Below are positions 36,304-45,443 of a stretch of 64,000 nucleotides of DNA, piece by piece (the first letter of the stretch is position 1; the number at the start of each line of letters is the position of its first letter). Where the stretch lies: assembly GCF_009497895.1 (NCBI RefSeq), contig NZ_CP033116.1, positions 2,604,001 through 2,668,000 on the forward strand. The letters run 5' to 3'. The DNA is from Halopseudomonas pelagia (GTDB lineage: Bacteria > Pseudomonadota > Gammaproteobacteria > Pseudomonadales > Pseudomonadaceae). The translations under genes and the position numbers were made by a program. The notes under the pieces were generated by a model. The model was not told where the DNA came from, ran no database searches, and was given only the letters and a program-made list of their open reading frames with translations.

Positions 36304-37980
36304 ATGAGTGCCGTAATCTTGCTCTTCGTAGGTCTTGGCATGATGGCGTTGGGGTACTTTGTTTACTCCAAGTTCATTGCCGAAAAGATCTTCAAGCTTG
36401 ACCCGGACTTCCGTACACCCGCCCACGAATTTGAAGATGGTGTGGACTTTGTACCCACCAACAAGTTCGTTCTCTGGGGCCACCATTTTACCTCCGTTGC
36501 GGGCGCTGCGCCCATCGTTGGGCCGGCTATTGCGGTGATCTGGGGCTGGGCTCCGGCGTTTGCCTGGGTAGTGCTGGGCACCATGTTCTTTGCCGGTATC
36601 CATGACGCCGGCGCCATCTGGGCCAGCGTGCGCAACCGGGCCAAGTCGGTCGGCTCGCTGACCGGTGACGTCGTCGGCAAGCGTGCCCGTAGCATCTTTA
36701 TGATCGTTATCTTCCTGGTGCTGTTGATGGTCAACGCTGTGTTTGCGGTGGTGATCGCGCGCCTGATGATGACCTTCCCGACCGCGGTAGTGCCGGTCTG
36801 GGGCGCGATTTTCGTTGCGCTGATCATTGGTCAACTGATCTATCGTCGCATCATGACCTTGCCGGTGGTGTCGATCCTGGGCGTGATCGCGCTGTATGCG
36901 CTGATCTTCATGGGTCCCTCGATGCCGATTCAGATGCCAGCAGAAGTCATGCCTGGTGTTTCAGGCAATGCCGCCTGGATTCTGTTGCTGTTCCTCTATG
37001 CCGCGATCGCCTCGGTACTGCCGGTATGGATGCTGTTGCAGCCGCGTGACTACATCAACGGCCTGCAGCTCTTTATTGGCTTGCTGATCCTGTATGGCGC
37101 CATTGTGGTCCTGAATCCGACAATGATCGCGCCGATGTTTAACGTCGATGTGCCGGCAGGTACGCCGTCCCTTGTGCCCTTGCTGTTCGTTACCATTGCC
37201 TGCGGCGCCATTTCCGGCTTCCACGGTCTGGTTGCGTCTGGTACCACCTCCAAGCAGTTGAACCGTGAAACCGATATTCGCTTTGTCGGCTTCTTCGGCG
37301 CAATCGGTGAGGGTGGTCTGGCCCTGGCAGCCATTCTGGTGGCTACCGCCGGTTTTGCCAGCCTGGCGGATTGGCAGGCCATGTACAGCGCGTTCGGTCA
37401 GGGCGGCGTAACTGCCTTCGTTGAAGGTGGTGCGTATATCATCCATAACGGTCTGGGCCTGCCTCAGGTAACTGCAGCGACCCTGTTGACGGTCATGGCG
37501 GCGTTGTTCGCCGGCACCACCATGGATACCGGCCTGCGTCTGCAGCGCTACATATTCCAGGAGTGGGGCGAGATCTATAATCAGGAATGGATGAAAAAGC
37601 CGCTGCCGGCCACCCTGCTTGCGGTTGGTACCTGCCTGCTGCTGGCGTTTGGCGCCGGTGGCGCTGATGGCTCGGGCGGCATGATCATCTGGCCATTGTT
37701 TGGTACTACCAACCAGTTACTCGCGGGCCTGACGCTGCTGGTGATCACTGTGATGCTCGTGCACTTGCGCCGGCCCATGTGGTACACACTGGCGCCACTG
37801 TGCTTCCTGTTGGTGATGACGGTAACCGCGTTGATTTTCCAACTGCGCACTTTCTACGAGCAGCAGAACTGGTTCCTCCTGGGGCTGGATCTGGTAGTGC
37901 TGGTAGCCGCTATACTGGTAGCCATGGAGTGTGCCGCTGCGCTCAAGCGGCACCGCGCGCAGGTGGCTGCGGAGGACTAA
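36304..37980 (+). CDS. cstA: carbon starvation protein CstA family transporter
   Basis: A 558-residue membrane protein with about 15-16 helices. The CstA patterns VPTNKFVLWGHHFTSVAGAAPIVGP (residues ~50-74) and SGFHGLVASGTTSKQL are clear. The length matches the shorter CstA type. CstA proteins import pyruvate or peptides under carbon limitation. Two small-spacing genes follow, encoding a cory-CC-star protein and an ArsA-like ATPase, and the three seem to form one operon (gaps 3 and 15 bp). Confidence 0.9.
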   Translation: MSAVILLFVGLGMMALGYFVYSKFIAEKIFKLDPDFRTPAHEFEDGVDFVPTNKFVLWGHHFTSVAGAAPIVGPAIAVIWGWAPAFAWVVLGTMFFAGIHDAGAIWASVRNRAKSVGSLTGDVVGKRARSIFMIVIFLVLLMVNAVFAVVIARLMMTFPTAVVPVWGAIFVALIIGQLIYRRIMTLPVVSILGVIALYALIFMGPSMPIQMPAEVMPGVSGNAAWILLLFLYAAIASVLPVWMLLQPRDYINGLQLFIGLLILYGAIVVLNPTMIAPMFNVDVPAGTPSLVPLLFVTIACGAISGFHGLVASGTTSKQLNRETDIRFVGFFGAIGEGGLALAAILVATAGFASLADWQAMYSAFGQGGVTAFVEGGAYIIHNGLGLPQVTAATLLTVMAALFAGTTMDTGLRLQRYIFQEWGEIYNQEWMKKPLPATLLAVGTCLLLAFGAGGADGSGGMIIWPLFGTTNQLLAGLTLLVITVMLVHLRRPMWYTLAPLCFLLVMTVTALIFQLRTFYEQQNWFLLGLDLVVLVAAILVAMECAAALKRHRAQVAAED

Positions 37981-37983
37981 AGC

Positions 37984-38268
37984 ATGACGCAGGGTAACCC
38001 CCCGTCAGGAAAAGGAGCCTGGCTTAGCCAGGCTCGCTTCTTTCTCGAAGAGGCCTACAGCGCCCGTTACCGTGGCGCTATCGCTCGCGCGCGGCGTGAC
38101 GAGGATGACCTGTTCATGCTGTTGGTTTTCGCTGAAATGATGGGGCTGCCGAATCCGGCCGCCTATTACACTCTCGAGCTCCAGCCGTTGTTGCTGGAGC
38201 GCTTCCACCAATGGCACCTGCGCATGGGCATGGAGCGTTCGCCGCTCGACCATTGCCGCTGCTGCTGA
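37984..38268 (+). CDS. cory-CC-star protein
   Basis: A 94-residue protein with a C-terminal Cys cluster (LDHCRCC) and an aromatic/acidic helical body, matching the small uncharacterised family called cory-CC-star. These are repeatedly seen beside CstA and ArsA-type ATPases. The paired Cys could bind a metal or be handed to the ATPase as a tail; this is inference. It starts 3 bp after the cstA stop and ends 15 bp before the ATPase. Confidence 0.8.
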   Translation: MTQGNPPSGKGAWLSQARFFLEEAYSARYRGAIARARRDEDDLFMLLVFAEMMGLPNPAAYYTLELQPLLLERFHQWHLRMGMERSPLDHCRCC

Positions 38269-38283
38269 ATCTCAAGGCCAATC

Positions 38284-39291
38284 ATGTTTGATCTGTTGCA
38301 ACGCCGCCTGATCTGGGTAGGCGGAAAAGGTGGCGTGGGCAAAACCACGGTTTCGGCGGCGCTGGCTGTACTGGCTGCCAGCAGGGGACAGCGTTGCCTG
38401 GTGGTGTCCACCGATCCGGCGCACAGTCTGGGTGATGTGTTTGCCCGTGAGCTGGATGATACGCCAAGACGTCTTTTACCTAACCTGGACGCGATGGAGA
38501 TTGATCCGGACATCGAGGTGGAGGCCCATCTCAAGCGTGTTACCGAGCAGATGCGCAGGTTTGCAGCGCCGGAAATGATGAAGGAGCTGCAGCGGCAAAT
38601 GCAGTTGACGCGGCAGTCGCCCGGCACTCAGGAGGCGGCGTTGCTGGAGCGTATTGCACGGCTGATCAACGACCCTGACAGCCCCTATGACCAGATCATC
38701 TTTGATACCGCGCCCACCGGGCATACGCTGCGACTGTTGACCTTGCCGGAAGCCATGGCCGCCTGGACTGATGGTCTGCTGACGCACAATCGCAAATCCG
38801 AAGAACTGGCCAAGGTTCTCAAGCACCTGACTCCGAAGAGCGGCCGCGACGTCGCTACGCCCTTTGACGACCCGGCCGAGAATACCTTGAGTGATCTGGA
38901 CGAGCGCACCAAGGATATTGCTCAGACCCTGCTTAAACGTCGGCGGCTGTTCATGCAGGCGCGCCGGCATCTTGAGGACCCTAAGGTCAGTGGCTTTCTG
39001 TTCGTTTTGACGCCGGAACGGTTACCGATTCTGGAAACCGTACGCGCGGTCGCGACCCTCAAATCAGTCGGCATACCGGTGGTTGCGACCCTGGTAAACC
39101 GGGTTATACCGGAGGAGGCCGATGGGGAGTTCTTGCGCCGGCGGCGAGAACAGGAGGCTAGCTGGCTGGAGCGTATCGATCAGGAACTGGGGCATTTGCC
39201 GCGCCCGCGCTTACCCTGGCTGGAAACCGACGTGCAAGGCGTTGAAACGCTGGAGCTGATCGCTGGCAAGCTGGCTGAGGCGGGCTTTTAA
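38284..39291 (+). CDS. ArsA/Get3-family ATPase
   Basis: A 335-residue SIMIBI ATPase. It has the deviant Walker A GGKGGVGKTT (residues 13-22) with the signature Lys, a switch I STDPAHSLGD (about 43-52) and a switch II IIFDTAPTGHTLRLL (about 139-153). It is single-domain, so it should act as a dimer like Get3. No ArsB or arsenic genes are nearby; instead it is linked to cstA and cory-CC-star, hinting at a membrane-insertion or chaperone role for that pair. Its end overlaps the convergent TetR gene by 4 bp. Confidence 0.88.
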   Translation: MFDLLQRRLIWVGGKGGVGKTTVSAALAVLAASRGQRCLVVSTDPAHSLGDVFARELDDTPRRLLPNLDAMEIDPDIEVEAHLKRVTEQMRRFAAPEMMKELQRQMQLTRQSPGTQEAALLERIARLINDPDSPYDQIIFDTAPTGHTLRLLTLPEAMAAWTDGLLTHNRKSEELAKVLKHLTPKSGRDVATPFDDPAENTLSDLDERTKDIAQTLLKRRRLFMQARRHLEDPKVSGFLFVLTPERLPILETVRAVATLKSVGIPVVATLVNRVIPEEADGEFLRRRREQEASWLERIDQELGHLPRPRLPWLETDVQGVETLELIAGKLAEAGF

Positions 39292-39926
39292 CCCGACCAG
39301 TTGAGCCCGCGCAGCAGCAGATCCACTGCCGATTCCACTCGATAACGCTTTTCAGCGGCGTCGGGCAGTGGCCGACCATTCATCCACAAACCACTCACCA
39401 GGCTACCTTTCCACATGCCAATCAGCTGTTCGGCAGTGAGTAGCGGATCTTTCAGTTCTATACGGCCGCGTTCATGCGCGGCACTCAGGCAGGTCGCTGC
39501 ACGAATGACAAAGGCCTGCGGGCCATCGCGATAGATCCACTGCCCGTGCTCGGCCTGCCGCGCGCCATGCGCGATCACGGTGCGCATGATGCGCACACCC
39601 TGTTCACTGGTGAGAAAGTCCAGCAGTTGCGTGCCGAGAATGATCAACTGCTCGCGCAGGCCGCCGGCACATTCCTCTATTTCCGGCAAGTTACCCAGCA
39701 TGTTCCGATGCAGGCGCGTCAAGACCGCTTGCAGCAGGGCTTCGGCATTGTCGAAGTGGCGGTAAATAGTGCCTTTGGACACGTCAGCCCGCCGAGCAAC
39801 CCCTTCAATGGTGAAGTGCATATCGCCCTCGGCGAAGCTGTCGAGCACTGCATCCAGAATGCGATCGAGCTTCTCGGGGTCAACGGGTCTACCGGGGCCG
39901 GCAGCGGCCAGCGGTCTTTCGTCCAT
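39288..39926 (-). CDS. TetR/AcrR-family regulator of the RND efflux operon
   Basis: A 212-residue repressor with a TetR helix-turn-helix (IEGVARRADVSKGTIYRHFDN at ~40-60) and a helical ligand-binding C-terminal part. It is divergent from the RND adaptor gene with a 161-bp intergenic region that holds a near-perfect 13-bp inverted repeat. Repression of both genes from that operator, released by an efflux substrate, is the natural model. AGG lies 8 nt upstream of the ATG. Confidence 0.87.
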   Translation of the reverse strand: MDERPLAAAGPGRPVDPEKLDRILDAVLDSFAEGDMHFTIEGVARRADVSKGTIYRHFDNAEALLQAVLTRLHRNMLGNLPEIEECAGGLREQLIILGTQLLDFLTSEQGVRIMRTVIAHGARQAEHGQWIYRDGPQAFVIRAATCLSAAHERGRIELKDPLLTAEQLIGMWKGSLVSGLWMNGRPLPDAAEKRYRVESAVDLLLRGLNWSG

Positions 39927-40008
39927 CTTGGTTACCTGTGTTGGCTACCTGCATGCGGCATTTGATTGATCTGAGTGTATTCACCACGCAGATATTTTGC
40001 CCGCCGAG

Positions 40009-40038
40009 TATTTACTGAACGGACGCGTTCTGTAAATA
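40009..40038. promoter_or_regulatory. probable TetR-family operator
   Basis: TATTTACTGAACG at the left mirrors CGTTCTGTAAATA at the right with a 4-nt spacer (one mismatch per arm), centred in the intergenic region between the TetR gene and the RND adaptor gene. Such a wide, nearly perfect palindrome between divergent repressor and efflux genes is typical of TetR/AcrR operators. A further GTGTATTC / GAATACAC pair (39975-39982 and 40057-40064) frames it. Confidence 0.7.
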
Positions 40039-40087
40039 TGCGGGCACGAGATATTCGAATACACCCTTTCATAAAGGTTAACAGGCC

Positions 40088-41146
40088 ATGCGGGTTTTAT
40101 CCCTTGCGTCCTTGGCGTTATTTATCCTGGCTGGCTGCGGAGCTGAGCCTGAGAACGCAAAATCCGTCGAGAGTTCGGCGCTGAAGGTGCGAACGGCCGT
40201 TATTGAATCGGCAGAGCAACATACCTGGACGCTCAGCGGCACGGTACAGCCACGCAACGAAGCCGAATTGGGGTTTCGTCTGGCAGGCCAGATAAACGAA
40301 CGTCTGGTGCATACCGGTGAGCACGTAGAGGCGGGAGACGTATTGTTGCGCCTGGACCCGGCGGACATCCGTCAGCAGCTTTCCGCCGCTCAGGCGGACG
40401 TGGAGTCCGCGCGAGTGCAGGCCAACAACGCCGAAGCCAATCGCAAGCGCCTGGATACGCTGCGCGCCCGCGACCTGATTCCCGAGCAAACCTATGAAGA
40501 TGCCCGCGCCGCAGCCAGTGCCGCCAGCGAAAGCGTCAAGGCAGCACAGGCCCAGCTTGCCCAGGCGCGCAGCGCGAGTGGCTATGTGGAACTCAAGGCG
40601 CCCGCCAGCGGCATACTCCTGACGGTCAGCGGCGAAGTAGGGCAGGTGGTGTCCGCGGGTACGCCGGTGGCCACGTTGGCGTATGACGGTCCACGCGATG
40701 TTGAAGTCTACGTACCCGAGCGCCGCCGGGATGAGTTGCCGCAGACGGCAAGGGTGCAGTTGTACGCTGGGGATGTTCAGGCTGATGCAAGCTTGCGCGA
40801 GATATCCGGCTCTGCAGATCCCTTGACCCGCAGCTGGCGGGCCCGCTTCGCGATCGAAGACGACCCCGAAGCCTGGTCACTGGGCAGCAGCGTCACCCTT
40901 GAGCTGGTTCAGGAGTTGAATGGACAAGCGTTGCAAAGGATTCCGGTCGGCGCTTTGATCGATCCGGGGCAGGGTATGGGGGTATGGGTGGTGGATAACG
41001 GCCAGGTACAGTTCCACCCGGTGAAACTGGTGCGCATGGACACTGAGCAGGCGTATATCCACAGTGAAATGCCAGCCGGGACCCAGATTATCGCGCTCGG
41101 GGCCCACCTGCTGGAGGCCGGGCAGGCGGTTGAGGTTCTGCCATGA
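40088..41146 (+). CDS. RND efflux periplasmic adaptor lipoprotein
   Basis: A 352-residue membrane-fusion protein. It has a lipoprotein signal (ILAGC, Cys17), a barrel-sandwich/lipoyl region (QPRNEAELGFRLAGQI; LKAPASGILL), a central Ala-rich coiled-coil hairpin (about 95-165) and a beta-barrel. It links the inner-membrane pump to an outer-membrane channel. The stop overlaps the pump ATG by 4 bp. No outer-membrane factor is encoded here, so a TolC-like protein from elsewhere is needed. Confidence 0.9.
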   Translation: MRVLSLASLALFILAGCGAEPENAKSVESSALKVRTAVIESAEQHTWTLSGTVQPRNEAELGFRLAGQINERLVHTGEHVEAGDVLLRLDPADIRQQLSAAQADVESARVQANNAEANRKRLDTLRARDLIPEQTYEDARAAASAASESVKAAQAQLAQARSASGYVELKAPASGILLTVSGEVGQVVSAGTPVATLAYDGPRDVEVYVPERRRDELPQTARVQLYAGDVQADASLREISGSADPLTRSWRARFAIEDDPEAWSLGSSVTLELVQELNGQALQRIPVGALIDPGQGMGVWVVDNGQVQFHPVKLVRMDTEQAYIHSEMPAGTQIIALGAHLLEAGQAVEVLP

Positions 41147-44100
41147 GCCACGACCCGTTGCGCTTCAATCTCTCGGCGCACGCGGTCAGGGAGAAATCGG
41201 TCACCCTGTTTTTTCTGTTGATTGTGGCGCTGGCGGGGATTTACTCGTTCTTTGCGCTGGGCCGGGCCGAGGATCCGCAGTTCTCCGTACGGGCCATGGT
41301 CGTATCGGTCAACTGGCCTGGCGCCAGTGCCGAACAGATGCAGCAACAGGTCGCTGACCCGCTAGAAAAGCGCATCATGGAAGTCGCCTATTTCGACAAG
41401 ATAGAAACCACCGCCCGTCCTGGCCTGGTGACCATGCAGGTGACCTTCGAGGATTTCACGCCTTCGCAGGAGTTGCCGCAGCTGTTCTATGAAGTGCGCA
41501 AACGCATGCAGGACGAAGCGCCACGGCTGCCGCCGGGCGTTCAGGGCCCGTTCGTCAATGATGACTTTTCTGATGTGTATTTTTCCCTGTACTCGCTGAC
41601 TGCGCCGGGTATGCCGCAGCGCCAACTGGTGCGCGAAGCCGAAGCCCTGCGCAATAGTTTCAACCGCGTCGAGGGCGTGCAAAAGGTCAGAATTATCGGC
41701 GAGCAGTCAGAGCGGGTATTCGTCGATCTGGACGCCTATCGCATGGCACAGTTGGGCTTGTCGCTGGAACAGATCGCCGATGCGCTGGAAGCCTACAACC
41801 GGCTGTTGCCCGCCGGCCTGATCGAAACCCAGGGCAGCCGCTTGTATTGGCGCATCGATGCCGATCTCGCTGACCTGGATGCCATCCGTGACGTGCCCTT
41901 GCGCGTCGGCGACCGCTTGATCCGCTTGGGCGATGTGGCTGAAGTGTTGCGCGGTTACGAGGATCCGCCAAGCTATATGGTTCGGGCCTTCGGTGAGGAT
42001 GCGCTACTGCTCGGCGTGGTCCTGCGCAAGGGTGAGAATGGCCTGGATGTGGGTGAGCATCTGTCTGACACCTATCATCAACTGGCCGACTCGATGCCGC
42101 TGGGAATGGAGCTGCGCCAGGTCACCAACCAGCGCGAAGCCATCACCCGCGCCGTTGAGCTGTTCCAGATCAAGTTTCTGATCGCGGTGTTGGTGGTCAT
42201 GCTGGTGAGCTTCGTCAGTCTTGGGCTACGACCTGGACTGATCGTCGGCATCGCAGTACCGCTGACGCTGGGCATTACCTTTTTGTTGATGCTGATGCGC
42301 GGGATGAACCTGGATCGCATCACCCTGGGGGCGCTGATCATTGCCCTGGGTCTGTTGGTAGACGATGCGATCATTGCCATCGAGATGATGCTGGTCAAGA
42401 TGGAGGAGGGCTGGGACAAGGTCAGAGCTGCCGCGCACGCCTGGACAGTGACGGCGGCGCCGATGCTCTCCGGCACCCTGGTGACGGTGATCGGTTTTGT
42501 CCCCATCGGCTTTGCCAAATCCGGCGTCGGGGAATATACCGGCAATATTTTCTGGGTCCTGGCCTTCGCGCTGCTGGCCTCCTGGTTCGTGGCTGTGGTG
42601 TTTACCCCCTGGCTCGGTGTGGCGCTGCTGAAAGAAGTGAAAACGCCGCACACCGACCATGCACAGACTTACAATACGCGCGGTTATCAGCGCTTCCGCC
42701 GGCTTATCGCAAGCTGCGTGCGCTATCGCAAGAGCGTGGTGCTGGCGACGGTGGGCCTGTTCGTCCTGGCGATCGTGGGCATGGGCGCTGTGGTGCAGAA
42801 ACAGTTTTTCCCCTCCTCGGACCGGCCTGAAGTGCTGATCGAGGTGTTCATGCCTGAAGGCAGTAGCATCAGCGCGACTGATGCCGTGGCTCGCCGCCTG
42901 GAAGCGGCTCTCAAGGGAAATGAGGAGGTGGTGTCATTGTCCACCTATGTCGGCGCCGGCGCGCCGCGGTTTTTCCTTTCGCTGAATCCCGAGCAACCCA
43001 ACCCCGGGTTTGCCAAGCTGGTGGCGATTGCCCGTGACGATGCAGGACGCGATCAACTGATCCGTATCATGCGCGAACGGGTAGCTGCTGGCGAGTTCCC
43101 AGAAGCGCGTGTGCGGGTGCATCAACTGGTGTTTGGTCCGCCGGTGGTCTGGCCGGTCAGCTTCCGGGTCATGGGTCCAGATATCGATGTGCTCAGAGGC
43201 TTGGCAGACCAGGTGCGGCAGATCATGGCCGAGCACCCGGCGGTGTTCAATGCCAATCTGGACTGGTCGGAGCGGGTGCCTGTCGCACGCCTGAAGCTGG
43301 ATAACGAACGCCTGCGCTCGATTGGTTTGACACCCCGCGAACTCTCTCGGCAATTGCAGTTTCAATGGGGCGGCATGCCCGCCACCGTATTGCGCGAGGA
43401 TATACGTAGCGTGCAACTGGTCATGCGCGGCGTGCCAGAGGGCATCAAGGACTTTGCTGATCTACCCCTGCGTACCGCTGACGGGCGCAATATCACACTG
43501 CAGCAGGCTGGCCTGATCGAGATGGTCAGCGAGGACCCGGTACTTAAACGCTACAACCGCGAGCCCTTTATTACCGTTCAGGGCGATGTGCGCGGCGCGC
43601 AACCACCGGATGTGACCTGGGCGCTGTGGGAGCAGTTGGACGAGCTGCGGGAGCAGCTGCCGGCAGGCTACCATCTGGAGGTCGGTGGCTCCGTTGAACA
43701 GTCCGCCAAAGGCCAGGCTTCGATCAAGAAGGTACAGCCCATCATGATCGGCTTGATGATGATCATCATCATGCTGCAGATGCGCAGCTTCTCGGGCACT
43801 TTCATGGTGCTGGCGACCGCGCCTTTGGGTGTCATTGGCGCGACGTTGGCGTTGATTATCGGAAATCAGCCGTTCGGCTTTGTAGCCCTGCTCGGACTGA
43901 CCGGGCTGGCGGGCATCCTGATGCGCAATACGCTGATTCTAACCATGCAGATCGACGATAACCTGGCCAGTGGCATGGATAAGTTCAATGCCTTGGTAGA
44001 AGCCACGGTCCAGCGCACGCGCCCGGTATTGTTAACCGCTCTTGCCGCGGCTCTGGCCTTCGTGCCGCTCGCTCATGACGCCTTCTGGGGGCCCATGGCT

Positions 44101-44202
44101 TACGTATTGATCGGCGGTACGCTGGTTGGGACATTGATCACGCTTTTGTTCCTTCCAGCGCTCTATGCCCTGTGGTTCAGGGTCAAGCCGGCTGGCCAGT
44201 AA
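41143..44202 (+). CDS. RND efflux pump, inner-membrane permease
   Basis: A 1019-residue proton-driven RND transporter of the hydrophobe/amphiphile class. Proton-relay Asp residues are in TM4 (LGLLVDDAIIAIEMML). The two large periplasmic loops and 12 helices are as expected, and the length matches AcrB-like pumps without extensions. It is coupled by ATGA overlap to the adaptor and controlled presumably by the divergent TetR. Substrates are unknown. Confidence 0.92.
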   Translation: MSHDPLRFNLSAHAVREKSVTLFFLLIVALAGIYSFFALGRAEDPQFSVRAMVVSVNWPGASAEQMQQQVADPLEKRIMEVAYFDKIETTARPGLVTMQVTFEDFTPSQELPQLFYEVRKRMQDEAPRLPPGVQGPFVNDDFSDVYFSLYSLTAPGMPQRQLVREAEALRNSFNRVEGVQKVRIIGEQSERVFVDLDAYRMAQLGLSLEQIADALEAYNRLLPAGLIETQGSRLYWRIDADLADLDAIRDVPLRVGDRLIRLGDVAEVLRGYEDPPSYMVRAFGEDALLLGVVLRKGENGLDVGEHLSDTYHQLADSMPLGMELRQVTNQREAITRAVELFQIKFLIAVLVVMLVSFVSLGLRPGLIVGIAVPLTLGITFLLMLMRGMNLDRITLGALIIALGLLVDDAIIAIEMMLVKMEEGWDKVRAAAHAWTVTAAPMLSGTLVTVIGFVPIGFAKSGVGEYTGNIFWVLAFALLASWFVAVVFTPWLGVALLKEVKTPHTDHAQTYNTRGYQRFRRLIASCVRYRKSVVLATVGLFVLAIVGMGAVVQKQFFPSSDRPEVLIEVFMPEGSSISATDAVARRLEAALKGNEEVVSLSTYVGAGAPRFFLSLNPEQPNPGFAKLVAIARDDAGRDQLIRIMRERVAAGEFPEARVRVHQLVFGPPVVWPVSFRVMGPDIDVLRGLADQVRQIMAEHPAVFNANLDWSERVPVARLKLDNERLRSIGLTPRELSRQLQFQWGGMPATVLREDIRSVQLVMRGVPEGIKDFADLPLRTADGRNITLQQAGLIEMVSEDPVLKRYNREPFITVQGDVRGAQPPDVTWALWEQLDELREQLPAGYHLEVGGSVEQSAKGQASIKKVQPIMIGLMMIIIMLQMRSFSGTFMVLATAPLGVIGATLALIIGNQPFGFVALLGLTGLAGILMRNTLILTMQIDDNLASGMDKFNALVEATVQRTRPVLLTALAAALAFVPLAHDAFWGPMAYVLIGGTLVGTLITLLFLPALYALWFRVKPAGQ

Positions 44203-44256
44203 TTCCGCTATACTCTATCCTGAGCACATGGAAAATCCGGAGTTGAGTGAAAAGGA

Positions 44257-45441
44257 ATGCTGGACGTAAAAACCCTGATGCTGGTGCTAGCTTTCACCAC
44301 GGCCTTGTCGGTGGCAGGGTTGGCGGTGGCGGCGGCACTTAATCGTCAGGTCAGAGCGATCCGCTATTGGACGTTGGGTTTGGCCGTGTTTGTCGCCGGT
44401 CTGGTACTGCAGGTGGCCAGCCCGCCACTGCCTCTGTGGATCAGTGCAGCTGTTATCACCCAAGCTTATTTTGTGCTCTGGTGGGGTAGCCGTCTCTACC
44501 GTGGCGGCAATGAGTTCTGGGGTTTCACCAAAGTCATGCTGGCCATCCTGTTAGTCCAGGGTCTGGCGTTCTTCCTGCTGCGCGATTCGTTTCGCTACAG
44601 CACTATGCTGCACAGCGCCATTGTGGTCGGGCTCAGTATTCTGACGATACGGGAGTTACGGCTGCTGGCGGGCTTTCAACGTTCATTATTCTGGCTCTGG
44701 ACGCTGTTGTGGTCGGTACATGGGTTGATCTACCTGAGGCGCTTTTTCCTGTACCTGCTGGATAACGCCTATACCGGTGCCGGCAGCTTTCAAGCCGCGG
44801 CCGAGATCGAGTCGCTGAACTATATGGAGGGGATAGCCTTTGTTTACGGCTTCACCTTGCTGTGCATAGTACTGACCACGCGCAGCCTCCAGGATGCCCT
44901 GCGGCTGCAGGCGGCAATAGATCCGTTAACCGGACTGTTCAACCGTCGCGCGTTTGAAGAGTCGGCGATCAGAATGTTGGTGGCAGGCCAGCGCAACGGG
45001 CGGCCTGTATCTTTGTTGCTGATGGATCTGGATCACTTCAAAGCGATCAACGACGATCACGGTCACAAGGCCGGTGACGGCGTATTGGTTAAATTCGCCC
45101 AGCATCTGGTAGACCATACCCGGGTGCCGGACCTGATCTGCCGGTTTGGCGGGGAGGAGTTCGTTGTGCTGCTTCCCGATACCAGCCAGGAGCAGGCGAG
45201 GACACTGGCCGAGCGCATTCGCTCCGAGTGGGAAAAGGTGGCTATCCAGAGCAGCCGCGGTGATTTCCGAGCGACTGTCTCCATCGGTCTGGCTGAAGCC
45301 ACCCTGGATGAGCGGGAAAATCTCTACGACCTTGCTGACCGCGCTGATCAGGCGCTGTATGCGGCCAAGCAGCAGGGCCGCAACCGCATCCTCAGCTGGG
45401 AGCGCGGCTTGCGTCTGGCAGCGGTAGAGCCGGTGCTCTGA
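44257..45441 (+). CDS. membrane diguanylate cyclase
   Basis: A 394-residue GGDEF protein. About six or seven N-terminal helices (residues ~5-210) precede a C-terminal GGDEF domain whose active site is GGEEF (RFGGEEFVVLLP). An RVPD motif stands five residues before it, matching the RxxD inhibitory I-site, so product feedback is expected. It makes c-di-GMP from 2 GTP. The ATG at 44257 follows an AAAAGGA tract very closely, so translation may be weak or start a few codons later. The gene ends 2 bp before the convergent binding-protein gene. Confidence 0.92.
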   Translation: MLDVKTLMLVLAFTTALSVAGLAVAAALNRQVRAIRYWTLGLAVFVAGLVLQVASPPLPLWISAAVITQAYFVLWWGSRLYRGGNEFWGFTKVMLAILLVQGLAFFLLRDSFRYSTMLHSAIVVGLSILTIRELRLLAGFQRSLFWLWTLLWSVHGLIYLRRFFLYLLDNAYTGAGSFQAAAEIESLNYMEGIAFVYGFTLLCIVLTTRSLQDALRLQAAIDPLTGLFNRRAFEESAIRMLVAGQRNGRPVSLLLMDLDHFKAINDDHGHKAGDGVLVKFAQHLVDHTRVPDLICRFGGEEFVVLLPDTSQEQARTLAERIRSEWEKVAIQSSRGDFRATVSIGLAEATLDERENLYDLADRADQALYAAKQQGRNRILSWERGLRLAAVEPVL

Positions 45442-45443
45442 TT

